From the NCBI RefSeq assembly GCF_001043175.1, contig NZ_CP011494.1:3224001-3288000 (forward strand): a stretch of DNA of 64,000 bases. The letters run 5' to 3'. Both the position numbers and the translations under genes were made by a program. The number at the start of each line of letters is the position of its first letter. Within the stretch, counting starts at the first letter, position 1. Of the stretch, positions 37,560 through 47,194 are shown piece by piece. Origin of the DNA: Marinobacter psychrophilus. Lineage in GTDB: Bacteria > Pseudomonadota > Gammaproteobacteria > Pseudomonadales > Oleiphilaceae. Under the pieces are notes generated by a model. The model had not been told where the DNA came from. It made no database searches and saw only the letters and a list, made by a program, of their open reading frames with translations.

Positions 37560-38390
37560 CTAAATGCGGCGATTGCGAAATAGCGACCAAGCCGCCGTTA
37601 GCGGCAGCACACACCAAAGCAGCAACGCCAACCAAAGCCCGCCCTGGCCGATGGGTAAATCACTACCCAGACTCAGCACACCACTGAGCTGACGACCCTC
37701 ACCAAAGGCCAGAATATTCAACAAACGGTAGATGTCTGTCGGGTTCAGCATCAGCAACCAGGGCAGCAGTTCGGGGTTGAGTTTGCCTTCGCTGGCGACC
37801 AGTGAGCCCAGTAGCAGCAAGTCGAACACCAGCACAAAGAAGAACCAGATCGCCAAGGCCAGGCCCGCGGCCACCGGCTTCTCGCTCGCGCGCACGCTCA
37901 CCACATAAGCCAGGGCAATAAAGCTCCATCCCAACAAAATGGTAGAGCCAATAAATCGCAGCATCGCCAGTGCAAGGTCTGTGATGCCTACGTCTTCTAC
38001 CAGCACCGCAATGGCAATACCCGCTACGCCAAAACCCAGAATCGTCGCAAACGCCAATGTCAGACCGTGGCCCAGAAATTTGCCGAACAACAACTGACCG
38101 CGGCTAAGGGGATAGGTCATCAGGAGCAATAAGGTACCGCCCTCGTCTTCGCCAACGATTGCATCGTAGGCCAGCAGCAAGGCAATCAGCGGAATCAGGA
38201 ATATGCCCAGGCTGGCCAAACTGGCGATGGTCGCTGGGGTGGAGGCGTAGCCAATCTGACCAGAGGCAGCCGCACCAAACCAGGCGATGCCCACAGCCAG
38301 CACAGAAAACACAATAGCAATGGCCAGCAGCCAGCGGTTACGCAAGCTGTCGCTGAGCTCTTTACGAGCGATGGTCCACACGCTGTTCAT
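37560..38390 (-). CDS. nosY: NosY ABC-2 type permease
   Basis: Inner-membrane permease that works with NosF and NosD in maturation of N2O reductase, probably moving copper or sulfur species or driving NosD; 276 aa, about six membrane segments. The N-terminal WTIARKELSDSLRNRWL and the loop EDEGGTLLLLMTYPLSRGQ are characteristic of NosY/ABC-2 proteins. GGAGG precedes the ATG, which overlaps the nosF stop by four bases. Confidence 0.93.
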   Translation of the reverse strand: MNSVWTIARKELSDSLRNRWLLAIAIVFSVLAVGIAWFGAAASGQIGYASTPATIASLASLGIFLIPLIALLLAYDAIVGEDEGGTLLLLMTYPLSRGQLLFGKFLGHGLTLAFATILGFGVAGIAIAVLVEDVGITDLALAMLRFIGSTILLGWSFIALAYVVSVRASEKPVAAGLALAIWFFFVLVFDLLLLGSLVASEGKLNPELLPWLLMLNPTDIYRLLNILAFGEGRQLSGVLSLGSDLPIGQGGLWLALLLWCVLPLTAAWSLFRNRRI

Positions 38391-39319
38391 TGCACACCTC
38401 CGCGGTGAGCCAGTCCACCGGAGCCAATAAAGTGCACGTAAATGTCTTCCAGGGTGGGCTGATGGATACCCACATCCGCCACCTCGCCGGAGGCCATCAG
38501 TGCTGTCAGCAGTGGCATTTTATCAGCCGGGCGTACGTCTACCTGCAAGCGGTTGCTGATGCTTTTCATCACCGGTCTGGTGACGCCGTTGCACTGGCGA
38601 ACGGCGTTTTCCAAGGAACTCAAAGAGCCCGTTGGCTCCAACATCAACGTGACCGGCATATTAGCCTGGCGCCGCAGCGCTTCCAGATTGCCGCTGGCCC
38701 TTAACGCGCCGTCGGTCAGAATCGCAGCGCGGTCGATGTAAGGCTCCACACCGGGTAACACGTGGGAACAAAGCACAATGCCGGTTCCGCTATCGCGCAA
38801 GATGCGCAGCAGCCGGTACAGATCGGCGGTCGCGACGGGGTCAAGCCCCACCGTGGGCTCGTCTAACATCAACAGCTTGGGCTTTCCCAATAACGCCTGA
38901 GCCAGGCCCAAGCGTTGGCGCATGCCTTTCGAGTAGGTTTTCACCCGCGCGTCCATGGCATCGTCTAACCCAACCTGAGTCAGCAACTCTGGCACCTGGC
39001 GTAAGTCCGCGCTTTTCAGGCGGGCGAAGTGCGCCAGAATTTCCCGGCCAGTCAGCTGTGGGTAGAACATAACGTTTTCAGGCAAATAGCCAATGTGCCG
39101 GGTGACCTGTGAGTCGCCCGCGCTGCCATCCAGCACCGACAAAGAGCCCCCTACCGGCTGCATAAGACCAAGAATCAGCTTGATAGTGGTGGTTTTACCG
39201 GCGCCGTTATGGCCAAACAGACCTAGGATTTCCCCCGGCTCCAGGCGCAAATCCACACCCTGCAGCACGGTGGCTTTATCGTAACGGTAACTGACATTTT
39301 CAAGACAAAAACAGCTCAT
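38387..39319 (-). CDS. nosF: NosF ABC transporter ATPase
   Basis: ATPase partner of NosY, 310 aa. It contains Walker A GHNGAGKTTT, Q-loop region GYLPENVMFYP, signature YSKGMRQRLGLAQ, Walker B LLMLDEPTVGLDP, and switch histidine LCSHVLPG. The signature is the YSKGM variant usual for ABC-2 exporters and NosF. The C-terminal part is a short regulatory domain. It overlaps nosD upstream and nosY downstream by four bases each, giving tight translational coupling. Confidence 0.95.
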   Translation of the reverse strand: MSCFCLENVSYRYDKATVLQGVDLRLEPGEILGLFGHNGAGKTTTIKLILGLMQPVGGSLSVLDGSAGDSQVTRHIGYLPENVMFYPQLTGREILAHFARLKSADLRQVPELLTQVGLDDAMDARVKTYSKGMRQRLGLAQALLGKPKLLMLDEPTVGLDPVATADLYRLLRILRDSGTGIVLCSHVLPGVEPYIDRAAILTDGALRASGNLEALRRQANMPVTLMLEPTGSLSSLENAVRQCNGVTRPVMKSISNRLQVDVRPADKMPLLTALMASGEVADVGIHQPTLEDIYVHFIGSGGLAHRGGVQ

Positions 39320-40632
39320 TGCGGCTCCGCAGAATTCGGGTTAGAAACAGCCGATGGAACGCGTTCAGGCTCAGGTGGGTACATCAACGGATGAGAATCC
39401 TGAACCCCGGCGGCCTTGATCACCGGAAACGCATCCTGCACCCAGCGCAAGGTATCCACCGCCGGACTGAACATCAGCACCTTAGCTTCCGGATAGGTCC
39501 ATAGAAGACGATCGACGTTGTCATTAGGCTCGTAAGGAACGTCACCGGTGCCGTCCTGGTTACGGTCCCAACCCAGGTAGTCACTCCAGTAATTACCCAC
39601 GCCGTCTTTCGACCACTCCTGGGTGCGGGTCGCCACATACTTCACTTGGCGCTGGTTATTCACGAAGGCATTGTTGAACATTGTGTTGTCCTCCGAGCCG
39701 GCGGTTAAGTGAATACCAATATTGCTGTTGGCAAACACGTTATCGGTAAAGGTGTTGTACAGAGAATTGTAAATAAACACGGCCTTACCCTCGGCACCCA
39801 ACATAGCCGCCCCGGCAAATTGCCCCTTCGACACACCGGTAACCACATTGCCCCGCAGCTCGGACTGGGTAATAAAATTCATCAAAATGCCGTAATTCTC
39901 ATCGTTCTCGGACCGGTTATTCAGCACCGTCAGGCGCTTGCTCTGCATCAAGGCATAACCCGTGCGCGTGCCACGGGTAACGTTGTTTTCCAGCAGGTTG
40001 TCCATCGAATACATGTAGTGAATGCCATAACGCAAATCGGCCATGACATTATTGCGAATGCAGTTGTTGTTAGAGGTTTCAATATAAATCCCATCGCGGG
40101 TCTGACGAATGTCATTGCCTTCAATCAACGCGCCCTGAGTGTTGAACAAATGAATCCCGTTGCCCCGGTCATTGGAACGCATACTGGCATCGCCACGAAT
40201 CACATTGCCAATAACCGTCGCATCCGGTGCAGCATCCAGCCATACCCCAAACGCCGGACCCTGCAAGTTGTTGTCCGCAACCGTGACGCCGCCCGCCTCA
40301 CGGGCCACAAAAATCCCCGTATTCAGCTCATTTAAATCCGAGCCCCAGTTACGCACCTTGCAGCCACTGAACGTAACGCCAGCAGCCAAAATATGCACCG
40401 CATTGCCCTCGCCGCCGCCATTAATCACCGTATCGGCATGGCAGCGAACCGTCACATCCGCCACCCGAATAACGATCGGTGAAACCTGTTCAGGTGGCAG
40501 CTCAAAAACCGCCCCCGGTCCCAAGGCATCCAGCTGCTGCTGAATACCCGCCTGTGCGGTCATCGGTAGCAAAGCGACGGTCAGAGTCGCTGCTAAACCT
40601 AAAATATGCTGCACCAAATCAGTTCTCAACAT
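39316..40632 (-). CDS. nosD: NosD periplasmic copper-site maturation protein
   Basis: Periplasmic right-handed beta-helix protein that works with NosFY to supply CuZ of N2O reductase; 438 aa. Sec signal peptide at about residues 1-28 (ALLPMTAQA). Parallel beta-helix repeats are visible as recurring N-x-I and G-I-x-L units (GNGIHLFNTQGALIEGNDI, DGIYIETSNNNCIRNNVM). The C-terminus has the conserved YWSDYLGWDRNQDGTGD. ATG at 40632 gives a proper signal peptide; the frame open to 40785 overlaps the end of nosZ. Confidence 0.93.
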   Translation of the reverse strand: MLRTDLVQHILGLAATLTVALLPMTAQAGIQQQLDALGPGAVFELPPEQVSPIVIRVADVTVRCHADTVINGGGEGNAVHILAAGVTFSGCKVRNWGSDLNELNTGIFVAREAGGVTVADNNLQGPAFGVWLDAAPDATVIGNVIRGDASMRSNDRGNGIHLFNTQGALIEGNDIRQTRDGIYIETSNNNCIRNNVMADLRYGIHYMYSMDNLLENNVTRGTRTGYALMQSKRLTVLNNRSENDENYGILMNFITQSELRGNVVTGVSKGQFAGAAMLGAEGKAVFIYNSLYNTFTDNVFANSNIGIHLTAGSEDNTMFNNAFVNNQRQVKYVATRTQEWSKDGVGNYWSDYLGWDRNQDGTGDVPYEPNDNVDRLLWTYPEAKVLMFSPAVDTLRWVQDAFPVIKAAGVQDSHPLMYPPEPERVPSAVSNPNSAEPQ

Positions 40633-40709
40633 GGCTAACACTCGCCAAAGTTGGGTATGACACTGGAAGAACCAGAGCCTTAGAAAAGGACTCCGGCCAA
40701 ACCACTTAA

Positions 40710-42608
40710 TCAGGCCTTTTCGACCAACATCCGCCCCGTCATCTCCATATGCAGAGCGTGACAGAACCAGTTGCAGTAGTACCAATGCACACCTGGCTTA
40801 TCAGCCACGAAGGTCACTGACGACGTCTGCTGCGGGCTGATTTCCATGCTCACACCGTGGTTCACCACCGAAAACCCGTGAGTAACGTCTTCAATGGTGT
40901 CCAGGTTGGTCACATACACCGTTACCTCGTCACCCTGCTTTACGGTGAACTCGGTTGTACCGTAAATAGGCGCCACCGACGTCATATAAACGCGCACTTT
41001 TTTGCCGTCGCGGATGATCTTGTTATCGCCTTCCAGCGTGATACCGTCTTTCTCGGCCTGGGCGCGGGCACTGGCGAAGTACGGATCGTCACGGGTATAG
41101 ATTTTCTTGGTTTTGATCTGATCACGACGCACCATAATGCAATCGTGTGGTTCGGCGAAGGCCGGGCCATCGTGCACCAGCTTCATTTCATCGCCAGAAA
41201 TATCGATCAGCTGATCGTTCTCCGGGTGCAAAGGCCCAACCGGCAGGAAACGGTCTTTCGAGAATTTGGACAACACCACCAGCCACTTACCATCGGCATC
41301 GCGGGATTCCGTCAACGACGCGTGGTTGTGGCCCGGCTGGTAGTGCACATCCAGCTTCTGGCGTAGGTAGTTTACGTCTTCACCGTTGTAATGCTTTATG
41401 GCGTCTGCAATGTTCCACTTCACAATCTGGCTGTCGATGAACAGCGTGGTGTAGGCGTTACCGCGGCCATCATACGTGGTGTGAAGAGGCCCAAGGCCCA
41501 GCTCCGGTTCAGCGACAATCACGTCACGCAGCTCGATTTTGTCGTCAAATACATCGTCCAGTTTGTCGATAGCAATTACCGAACAGGTTGGCGACAGCTT
41601 GCCGGCAGCAATGAAGTACTTGCCATCCGGTGACGTGTTCACGCCGTGCGGATTCTTCGGCACTGGAATGTAGCGGGTCAACGGGGATTTGCTGCGGCCA
41701 TCCACCACGGGCACTTTGGAATCGCCCACGGTTTTGAAGTCGCCGTTTTTAACCGCTTGCTCGATGCGCTCAACGTTAAACACCACCACCCAGTCGCGGT
41801 CGTTACGCATGGTACCGGCCAGTTCTTTCGCTTTCTCGGAGTTGTAGCAGGTAGAAGCCGCGTATTTACCGGTGTAGTCAGCGTCAGTGTTGTCCAGGTT
41901 GCCGTCGACAATCACCTGCCAGGCCACTTCCATGGTTTCCGCATCCAGGGCGTTAAACATGGTGTAGCTGTTCTCCATCGAGAAATCGCTGCCATCGTTC
42001 GGGTGCGGAATCACATATTCTGCGTTGCAGAACACGTATTTTGTGTAGGGCACTTTCTGCAAGCGCAAACCGTGAATGGCCTGCACGTTAGGAATGTGGG
42101 TAATCTTGTCGCACTTCATGATGTCCAGACGGATACGGGCCACACGGGTATTGGCTTTGTCGTTGATGAACAGATACTTGCCATCATAACGGCCGTCGGT
42201 CATGGAGATGTGCGGGTGGTGACAGTCGCCGTTCAAAAACGTGTTGTCGTGACCCAGTACGTCTTTGCTTTCGTTGGTAAGGCCCCAACCGGTTGCTGAA
42301 TCCACGTTGAACACCGGAATACGCATCAACTCGCGCATAGACGGTATACCCAATACCCGTACTTCGCCCTGGTGACCTCCACTCCAGAAACCGTAGTACT
42401 CGTCCAGCTCGCCCGGGCCCACGTGAATATTGTTACGTGCTTCTTTGGCGGCGGCTGCAAACGCTTCGCGGCTCATAACTGCGCCGCCAAGGCCGGCAAC
42501 ACCGGCCACACCAGCTACCGCGGTGGCGCCCAGAAAACGCCGGCGACTCAGGCCGAGGTGTTCCGTTTTTGCCAGTTCTTTATGATCTTGCTCATGGTCT
42601 TTGCTCAT
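40710..42608 (-). CDS. nosZ: nitrous oxide reductase
   Basis: Periplasmic copper enzyme reducing N2O to N2, the last step of denitrification; 632 aa. A Tat signal ([16 protein letters not shown]) marks it as a clade I, Tat-exported NosZ. The C-terminal cupredoxin domain carries the CuA ligands in [19 protein letters not shown]. Histidines for CuZ are spread in the propeller (for example DCHHPH and GHNHAS). ATG at 42608 has CGGAG upstream. It lies between nosR and nosD, so the whole set reads nosRZDFYL. Confidence 0.97.
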   Translation of the reverse strand: MSKDHEQDHKELAKTEHLGLSRRRFLGATAVAGVAGVAGLGGAVMSREAFAAAAKEARNNIHVGPGELDEYYGFWSGGHQGEVRVLGIPSMRELMRIPVFNVDSATGWGLTNESKDVLGHDNTFLNGDCHHPHISMTDGRYDGKYLFINDKANTRVARIRLDIMKCDKITHIPNVQAIHGLRLQKVPYTKYVFCNAEYVIPHPNDGSDFSMENSYTMFNALDAETMEVAWQVIVDGNLDNTDADYTGKYAASTCYNSEKAKELAGTMRNDRDWVVVFNVERIEQAVKNGDFKTVGDSKVPVVDGRSKSPLTRYIPVPKNPHGVNTSPDGKYFIAAGKLSPTCSVIAIDKLDDVFDDKIELRDVIVAEPELGLGPLHTTYDGRGNAYTTLFIDSQIVKWNIADAIKHYNGEDVNYLRQKLDVHYQPGHNHASLTESRDADGKWLVVLSKFSKDRFLPVGPLHPENDQLIDISGDEMKLVHDGPAFAEPHDCIMVRRDQIKTKKIYTRDDPYFASARAQAEKDGITLEGDNKIIRDGKKVRVYMTSVAPIYGTTEFTVKQGDEVTVYVTNLDTIEDVTHGFSVVNHGVSMEISPQQTSSVTFVADKPGVHWYYCNWFCHALHMEMTGRMLVEKA

Positions 42609-42718
42609 GATGCTCAACTCCGTTTCAGTTTTGGGGGTTGTACTTTTTTCGTTATGGCACTGCTTTTTTGGCCGTTAAGGCTCTGATTTATTCAATGTCC
42701 GTCACTTCACTGCCTTCG

Positions 42719-42743
42719 ACTTCACTTCACTTCACTTCACTTC
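42719..42743. repeat. pentanucleotide repeat at the nosR stop
   Basis: Five tandem ACTTC units (GAAGT on the coding strand) with two more nearby (about 42702-42710). The nosR TGA stop at 42734-42732 lies inside the array. Copy changes downstream of the stop would not alter the protein; changes before it could alter the last residues. Confidence 0.75.
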
Positions 42744-44897
42744 GACAACTGGAATCTGTTCCGGGCGCCCCGGCGAATTTTGGCCACGGCGCTTGCCGCG
42801 ATGCTTCACAATCAACGGCGGGCACTTGTTGTCGTCGAAATAGGTCACCTGGCAGTCAAGGCAGTAGTGGCATTCCATGAAATTGATGGTGCCGTCCGGG
42901 TGAATGGCCTGTACCTCGCACTCTTTTTCACACAGGCGGCAGGGGGTGCCGCATTCCTTGCGGCGCTTGAGCCAGTCGAATACCCGCAGTTTGGTGGGCA
43001 GCGCCAGCGCGGCGCCCAGCGGGCACAGGTAGCGGCAGTACACCTTGCGAGTGAACAGGTTGATCACCAGCAACACCAACGCGTAGAGCACAAACGGCCA
43101 GGAGCGAACGAAATGCAGAGTGATAGACGTTTTGAAAGGTTCAATTTCCGCCAGCCTTTCGGCCATTGCCATGGATTCCAGCGACACACCGAAAAGCACC
43201 AGCAAAATGATGTATTTGATAGCCCATAGGCGTTCGTGCACGGCAAACGGCACGTTGTACTGGGGTATTTTTAGTTTGCGGGCGATTTCATTCAGCAACT
43301 CTTGCAGCGCACCAAACGGGCACAGCCAACCGCAATAGACCGCGCGGCCCCAAAGCAACACAATGCCCGCCACCACCGCCCACAATATGAACAAGATCGG
43401 GTCGATCAAGAACGTCTGCCAACTAAAGCCAGACATAAAACTGTGCACAAACGTCAGCACGTTCACGATGGATAACTGACCCAGGGCGTACCAACCAATA
43501 AAGAAAAGGGTGTAGGTAAGAAAGCCGTGACGAATCCAGCGAGTCAAATTGGGTCGCTTTACCAGCCAGTCCTGAAAAAACAGGACAAAAAGAAGCACCA
43601 ATATGCCCGCACCCAGTACCACAATCTGGAACTGTTTCTGGTACCACACCTGTACCCACATGGGCTGGGTTTCCAGCCATTCGTCCTGGCTGACCACAAC
43701 GTTCGCACGGGTGTAATACTGCTCGGGTAGCTGGTAGTCCAGCGGAAACACCTGAAATTTGCTGTCCAGCGGGCCGGTCTGGCGCTTTACGGTCAGTTCG
43801 AGGGTCCAGGGCGAGCCCGGGTCGAAGTTGTACTGTTGGCGGATAATGAAGATCGCCATTTCGGAAAAGTCCGGCATACCTTCGCTGTACACATCGCTTA
43901 AACGATAGAAGTCGAGGTCGCGGAAGTTGAAGGTATCACCAAACTGGCGAATCTGAATGCGGTCGAAAATGCCGCCGCGCACGTAGCCGGAGCCCTTGAA
44001 CGAATAGGAGCCGCTGGCTACCACCGCAATTGCGTGCTCGCCTTCTTTTAGGATTGAATTCAGCCATTGGTACTGGCTTTCACCCAGCAGATTGCGACCA
44101 ATGGTGGGGGCGTCCAGGTAGGCTGCGTAAAGGTCTATCAATGCGTCTTCACGCTGATCGGGAGCGGCGGCATCTACGCCTTCCGCGTCGCTGCCTTTGA
44201 ACGAGTCATCCACTTGGCCACAGGTCAGCAGCAGGCGGCGAATGGAGCCATCATCCGTCAGTTGCTGCCAGTCGACTTGCTGAAACGGCTCGTTATTAAC
44301 CTCCGCAATGGGTGGTCGCTTTACGCCCGAATCTTCCACCAAGCCAAGTTCTACGCCGACTCTATGGGCCGTACGCATGATGACTTCGTTCACCACCATC
44401 ACCGTAACGGTCGCGCCGGACAGCCCGTCTACTGCCACTTTGCGCTCGTTCGTATTGCCGCCCACAGTAACCCGCTGATCAGCTTTCAGACCGGTGTACT
44501 GATCGGTAAAATCGTGCAGTTTGTACTCGGGGATACCAACCAGCAAAATCGGCTCGGAGTGATGAATTACGCGGGTTTTAAGGATTTCGCCGTCGGTATT
44601 CATCAATACCTGAATGTTCAGGGGTTTGCCTGAATAGGCGGGCGTTTGCACAAAATCGAGGCTTTGGTAGGTGTAGCCCACCAACTCTTCACCGGCGAAG
44701 AGCTCGCCAATGGCACGATTGCTTTCGCGGAAGCGCACTTCGGTTACCTGGGGCAGTGTTTGCGTGATCACTTGGCGACCGGCAACCGGCTGGTATTGGT
44801 CAACGGGGTCGGCTTTTACATGGGTGACGCTTGCGAGCAGTGTCAGTACCAACGCCATTACAATCAGATTTACGGTATTGCTGAAACGGATACTCAC
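42732..44897 (-). CDS. nosR: NosR regulatory and electron-transfer flavoprotein
   Basis: Membrane iron-sulfur flavoprotein needed for nosZ expression and for electron delivery to N2O reductase; 721 aa. After a signal segment comes a periplasmic FMN-binding domain with the covalent-FMN motif DGLSGATVTV, then several membrane helices with YCGWLCPFGA and YCRYLCPLGA (CxxxCP motifs). A C-terminal ferredoxin-like part follows, with cysteines in CRLCEKECEV and CHYCLDCQV. The start is GTG at 44897 after GGGGA. It is the first gene of the nos operon. Two NarL-like heptamers lie upstream, and I see no good FNR/DNR box. Confidence 0.96.
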   Translation of the reverse strand: MSIRFSNTVNLIVMALVLTLLASVTHVKADPVDQYQPVAGRQVITQTLPQVTEVRFRESNRAIGELFAGEELVGYTYQSLDFVQTPAYSGKPLNIQVLMNTDGEILKTRVIHHSEPILLVGIPEYKLHDFTDQYTGLKADQRVTVGGNTNERKVAVDGLSGATVTVMVVNEVIMRTAHRVGVELGLVEDSGVKRPPIAEVNNEPFQQVDWQQLTDDGSIRRLLLTCGQVDDSFKGSDAEGVDAAAPDQREDALIDLYAAYLDAPTIGRNLLGESQYQWLNSILKEGEHAIAVVASGSYSFKGSGYVRGGIFDRIQIRQFGDTFNFRDLDFYRLSDVYSEGMPDFSEMAIFIIRQQYNFDPGSPWTLELTVKRQTGPLDSKFQVFPLDYQLPEQYYTRANVVVSQDEWLETQPMWVQVWYQKQFQIVVLGAGILVLLFVLFFQDWLVKRPNLTRWIRHGFLTYTLFFIGWYALGQLSIVNVLTFVHSFMSGFSWQTFLIDPILFILWAVVAGIVLLWGRAVYCGWLCPFGALQELLNEIARKLKIPQYNVPFAVHERLWAIKYIILLVLFGVSLESMAMAERLAEIEPFKTSITLHFVRSWPFVLYALVLLVINLFTRKVYCRYLCPLGAALALPTKLRVFDWLKRRKECGTPCRLCEKECEVQAIHPDGTINFMECHYCLDCQVTYFDDNKCPPLIVKHRGKRRGQNSPGRPEQIPVVEVK

Positions 44898-44956
44898 AAC
44901 ATGTCCCCGCTGACAATAGGTACTGCATAGATTAGATTATTTAAAAGTAATTAAAA

Positions 44957-44997
44957 TACCTCTTATGGCATACGCACAGGAGGCTATTGATACCTCC
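44957..44997 (+). promoter_or_regulatory. candidate NarL heptamers upstream of nosR
   Basis: TACCTCT at 44957-44963 fits the NarL consensus TACYYMT, and TACCTCC at 44991-44997 misses it in the last base. They lie 60-100 bases upstream of nosR. Related words occur before narG and after the DNR-like gene. Binding is inferred. Confidence 0.35.
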
Positions 44998-45008
44998 TCT
45001 AGCTCTGA

Positions 45009-45410
45009 TTAGCCGAGGCTGACCGCTTCGCCGTTAACGTCTAAAGGCAGATAATTGCCAACGTGGCCCATGCGAATGCTTTCGACCATCATGGTCATGG
45101 GCTGCTGTGCTTCGTCGCTGGACGGGGGCACGCCACCACGGCCAGACATAGCCGCCACGAATACAACGTCCCAGTTCTGACCCGTGTTGCAGGACTCGTC
45201 CACCAGCTGACTGAAATCTGCGGCTTCGGCAGGGGTTTTATCCACGCAGATCACCGGCGTAAGTGCGCCGCCCTCGCCCCGTTCAAAAGCGGCGAGCTCC
45301 TCTGCAGAAACCGAGTCCGGTAATTCGGCGCGGCAAAACACAAACAAAAGGCGCTGGGGTTCGTCCTCCTGCCCGGTAGCAGCAATTAATTCACGGTAGC
45401 AGCTGATCAT
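45009..45410 (-). CDS. small conserved protein in the denitrification cluster (133 aa)
   Basis: A soluble 133-aa protein with no cysteine or metal pattern of a known enzyme. RLLFVFCRAELP, ERGEGGALTPVICVDK and DVVFVAAMSGRGG are conserved-looking segments. I recall similar proteins carrying the label 'ribonucleotide reductase subunit alpha', which the length does not support as an enzyme. GGAG precedes the ATG. It lies between the DNR-like regulator and nosR, 22 bases after the former, so a role linked to anaerobic regulation is possible but unproven. Confidence 0.7.
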   Translation of the reverse strand: MISCYRELIAATGQEDEPQRLLFVFCRAELPDSVSAEELAAFERGEGGALTPVICVDKTPAEAADFSQLVDESCNTGQNWDVVFVAAMSGRGGVPPSSDEAQQPMTMMVESIRMGHVGNYLPLDVNGEAVSLG

Positions 45411-45432
45411 TTCATAACTCCTAAAATGGCCG

Positions 45433-46200
45433 TTATTGGCTGATCCGAATCAGCTTGCTCGGGTCGGAAATAAACACCCGGCTGCGATTTACCCGCACCA
45501 AGCCATTGGATTTCAGGTCGGCCAGAATGCGCGAGAAAGTTTCCGGCTGCATGGCAAGGCGCGATGCCACCAGGCATTTGGGCAGTGGCAATTCCACTTC
45601 ACCACCCTGCTCGCTGCCTTCTGGCAACAAATCGACTAAATAGCGAATCAGCCGATCGCGAGCGCTCTGCACGGTCATGATTTCCAGATCGTGAAAACGA
45701 GTCACTGCGCGCATGGCGTAATGGCGCAAAGCGGCCTGGGTATAGCGGTGATTGGTGTCCAGCAAGTCTTGATACGCTTTCACCGGAATCATCAGCACTT
45801 CGCTGGTTTTCAGGGCTTCGGCGAAACAGGCGTAGCGGGCGGGATCGGCGTATATCATCACTTCGGCAATGCAGTCGCCGGGCGCGATGCTGTCCAGTGT
45901 GCGATCGACACCCGATGCATCCAGCCGGTACAAGCGCAAACGGCCAGACAACACAAAGAAGAAATGGTGGGCCGGCATATCCTGACGATACAGCAACTGG
46001 TGATGGCCCAACCGCAAGCGGCGGGCATGATGCAGAAGCTCTTGCAGGTCGTCTTCTTCCAGAGCGCTGAACATGGCGTGGCTGCGCAGCAGCGCCAGGC
46101 TGTCTTCGTGTTCACGAGGCTTAACCGCCGCCAGAACCGGCTTGGCGTAATCCGTTGAGGTGTTGTACGTGCGAGTATCAGCAGCTTGTATCAGCGCCAT
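45433..46200 (-). CDS. dnr: Crp/Fnr-family regulator, DNR-like
   Basis: A 255-aa regulator with a cyclic-nucleotide-binding-like fold (HFFFVLSGRLRLYRLDASG, then GDCIAEVMIY) and a C-terminal helix-turn-helix (LVASRLAMQPETFSRILADL). The recognition helix has the E-x-x-S-R pattern that reads TTGAT half-sites. The N-terminal cysteines that hold the Fe-S cluster of FNR are absent, placing it with DNR/NnrR, which sense NO through haem. The location between nar and nos suits control of denitrification by NO. The extra N-terminal 30 residues are unusual. A 17-bp palindrome lies upstream. Confidence 0.85.
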   Translation of the reverse strand: MALIQAADTRTYNTSTDYAKPVLAAVKPREHEDSLALLRSHAMFSALEEDDLQELLHHARRLRLGHHQLLYRQDMPAHHFFFVLSGRLRLYRLDASGVDRTLDSIAPGDCIAEVMIYADPARYACFAEALKTSEVLMIPVKAYQDLLDTNHRYTQAALRHYAMRAVTRFHDLEIMTVQSARDRLIRYLVDLLPEGSEQGGEVELPLPKCLVASRLAMQPETFSRILADLKSNGLVRVNRSRVFISDPSKLIRISQ

Positions 46201-46227
46201 GACGGCATCCTTTTTGGCTTTTCATGT

Positions 46228-46291
46228 ATTCATAATCTATGAATTAATACTAGAGGGATCGGCTGCAAAAATCGCTCCCTCTTAGGAGGTA
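46228..46291. promoter_or_regulatory. palindrome and NarL-like 7-2-7 site upstream of the dnr-like gene
   Basis: ATTCATA-ATC-TATGAAT (46228-46244) is a perfect 7-bp inverted repeat. At 46276-46291, TCCCTCT-TA-GGAGGTA has the 7-2-7 layout of paired NarL heptamers. Both lie between the PPIase stop and the dnr-like start. Whether they act as promoter elements is inferred. Confidence 0.4.
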
Positions 46292-46363
46292 ACCCATTAG
46301 CCGTGCGGCCTGCACTGTTTCCAGCCAGGCCGCACATATTGCTTTTAAAGTCCGCAACCGCAA

Positions 46364-47170
46364 TTACTGCATCAGCGGCGAATCCGGCAGTTCCAGATCC
46401 ACGCCTTTAACACCGGCTTCGGCCGCTAATATTTGCAAGTACTGGCGACAGGCACGGCGGGTTACGCTTTCGCTCAGGTACTGGCGAATTTGTGGCTTTA
46501 CGTGCTCGAAAGGCAATGGCTGGCCATCAATGCGCTGGTCTACACGCACAATGTGGTAGCCGTAACGGGTTTCGATCAGCTCCGAATGCAGGCCTTCCTT
46601 CAGATTCAGCACCGGGCGCTCAAACTCGTCTACAGTCTGGCCTTTACTGATCTGCCCCAGGCTGCCGCCCTGATGGCGTGATTCACAGGCTGAATACTGC
46701 TTGGCCAGGTCGTCAAACCGTGAACGACCTTCAAACAGTGCTTTCAGCAATTGGTCCCCCACCTCTTCCTGGCGCATAAGCTCGGCAACGTCATCCGGTG
46801 CCGCCGCCAGCAATATGTGGCTCACGGCCATCACTACCGGGCTGCAAAACCGCCTGGGGTTGGCGTTGAAGAAACGCTCGCAGTCCTGCTCTGTCGGGTC
46901 TGGAACACCCAGCTCTGATTCAAGCACTTTGGCGACACGGTCTTCTTCATCCAGCTCTTCAGGCAGTCTCAAACGCTTGGCCTGATCTAGCAACAATTGA
47001 CGTATCACTAGGCTTTTAGCGGCATCGTGCCAGGCGGTAGCGGCTTCTTCGGCGGGGTGATACTGCATTTCCCGCGCTATGTCGTCTTCGTTGATCAGCG
47101 TGTCGCCAACGGTCACCGGTGGGAACCGGTTTCTGGGTTTTTCGGCTTCGCCGGTGGGTATCAATTGCAT
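46364..47170 (-). CDS. parvulin-type peptidyl-prolyl isomerase of the nar operon
   Basis: A 268-aa protein of the PpiC/NifM type. The N-terminal helical part resembles SurA/NifM chaperone regions. The rotamase domain spans about residues 115-220, with AVSHILLAA, DLAKQYSACESRHQGGSLG, FERPVLNLKEGLHSELIETRYGYHIVRVD. There is no signal peptide, so it acts in the cytoplasm. A PPIase of this kind follows narI in other denitrifiers, such as Pseudomonas, and may help fold or mature nitrate reductase. GAGGGAAA precedes the ATG, 24 bases after narI. Confidence 0.9.
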   Translation of the reverse strand: MQLIPTGEAEKPRNRFPPVTVGDTLINEDDIAREMQYHPAEEAATAWHDAAKSLVIRQLLLDQAKRLRLPEELDEEDRVAKVLESELGVPDPTEQDCERFFNANPRRFCSPVVMAVSHILLAAAPDDVAELMRQEEVGDQLLKALFEGRSRFDDLAKQYSACESRHQGGSLGQISKGQTVDEFERPVLNLKEGLHSELIETRYGYHIVRVDQRIDGQPLPFEHVKPQIRQYLSESVTRRACRQYLQILAAEAGVKGVDLELPDSPLMQ

Positions 47171-47194
47171 GGTGTTTCCCTCTTCACGATGAAA

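Noticed and set aside
42660..42743. CRISPR-like or regulatory iterons between nosR and nosZ
   Set aside because: The repeat is a simple 5-bp tandem array without spacers.
44980..45000. Terminator between the 133-aa gene and nosR
   Set aside because: AGGAGG and CCTCCT can pair, but there is no T run on the minus strand; the words fit NarL-like heptamers better.
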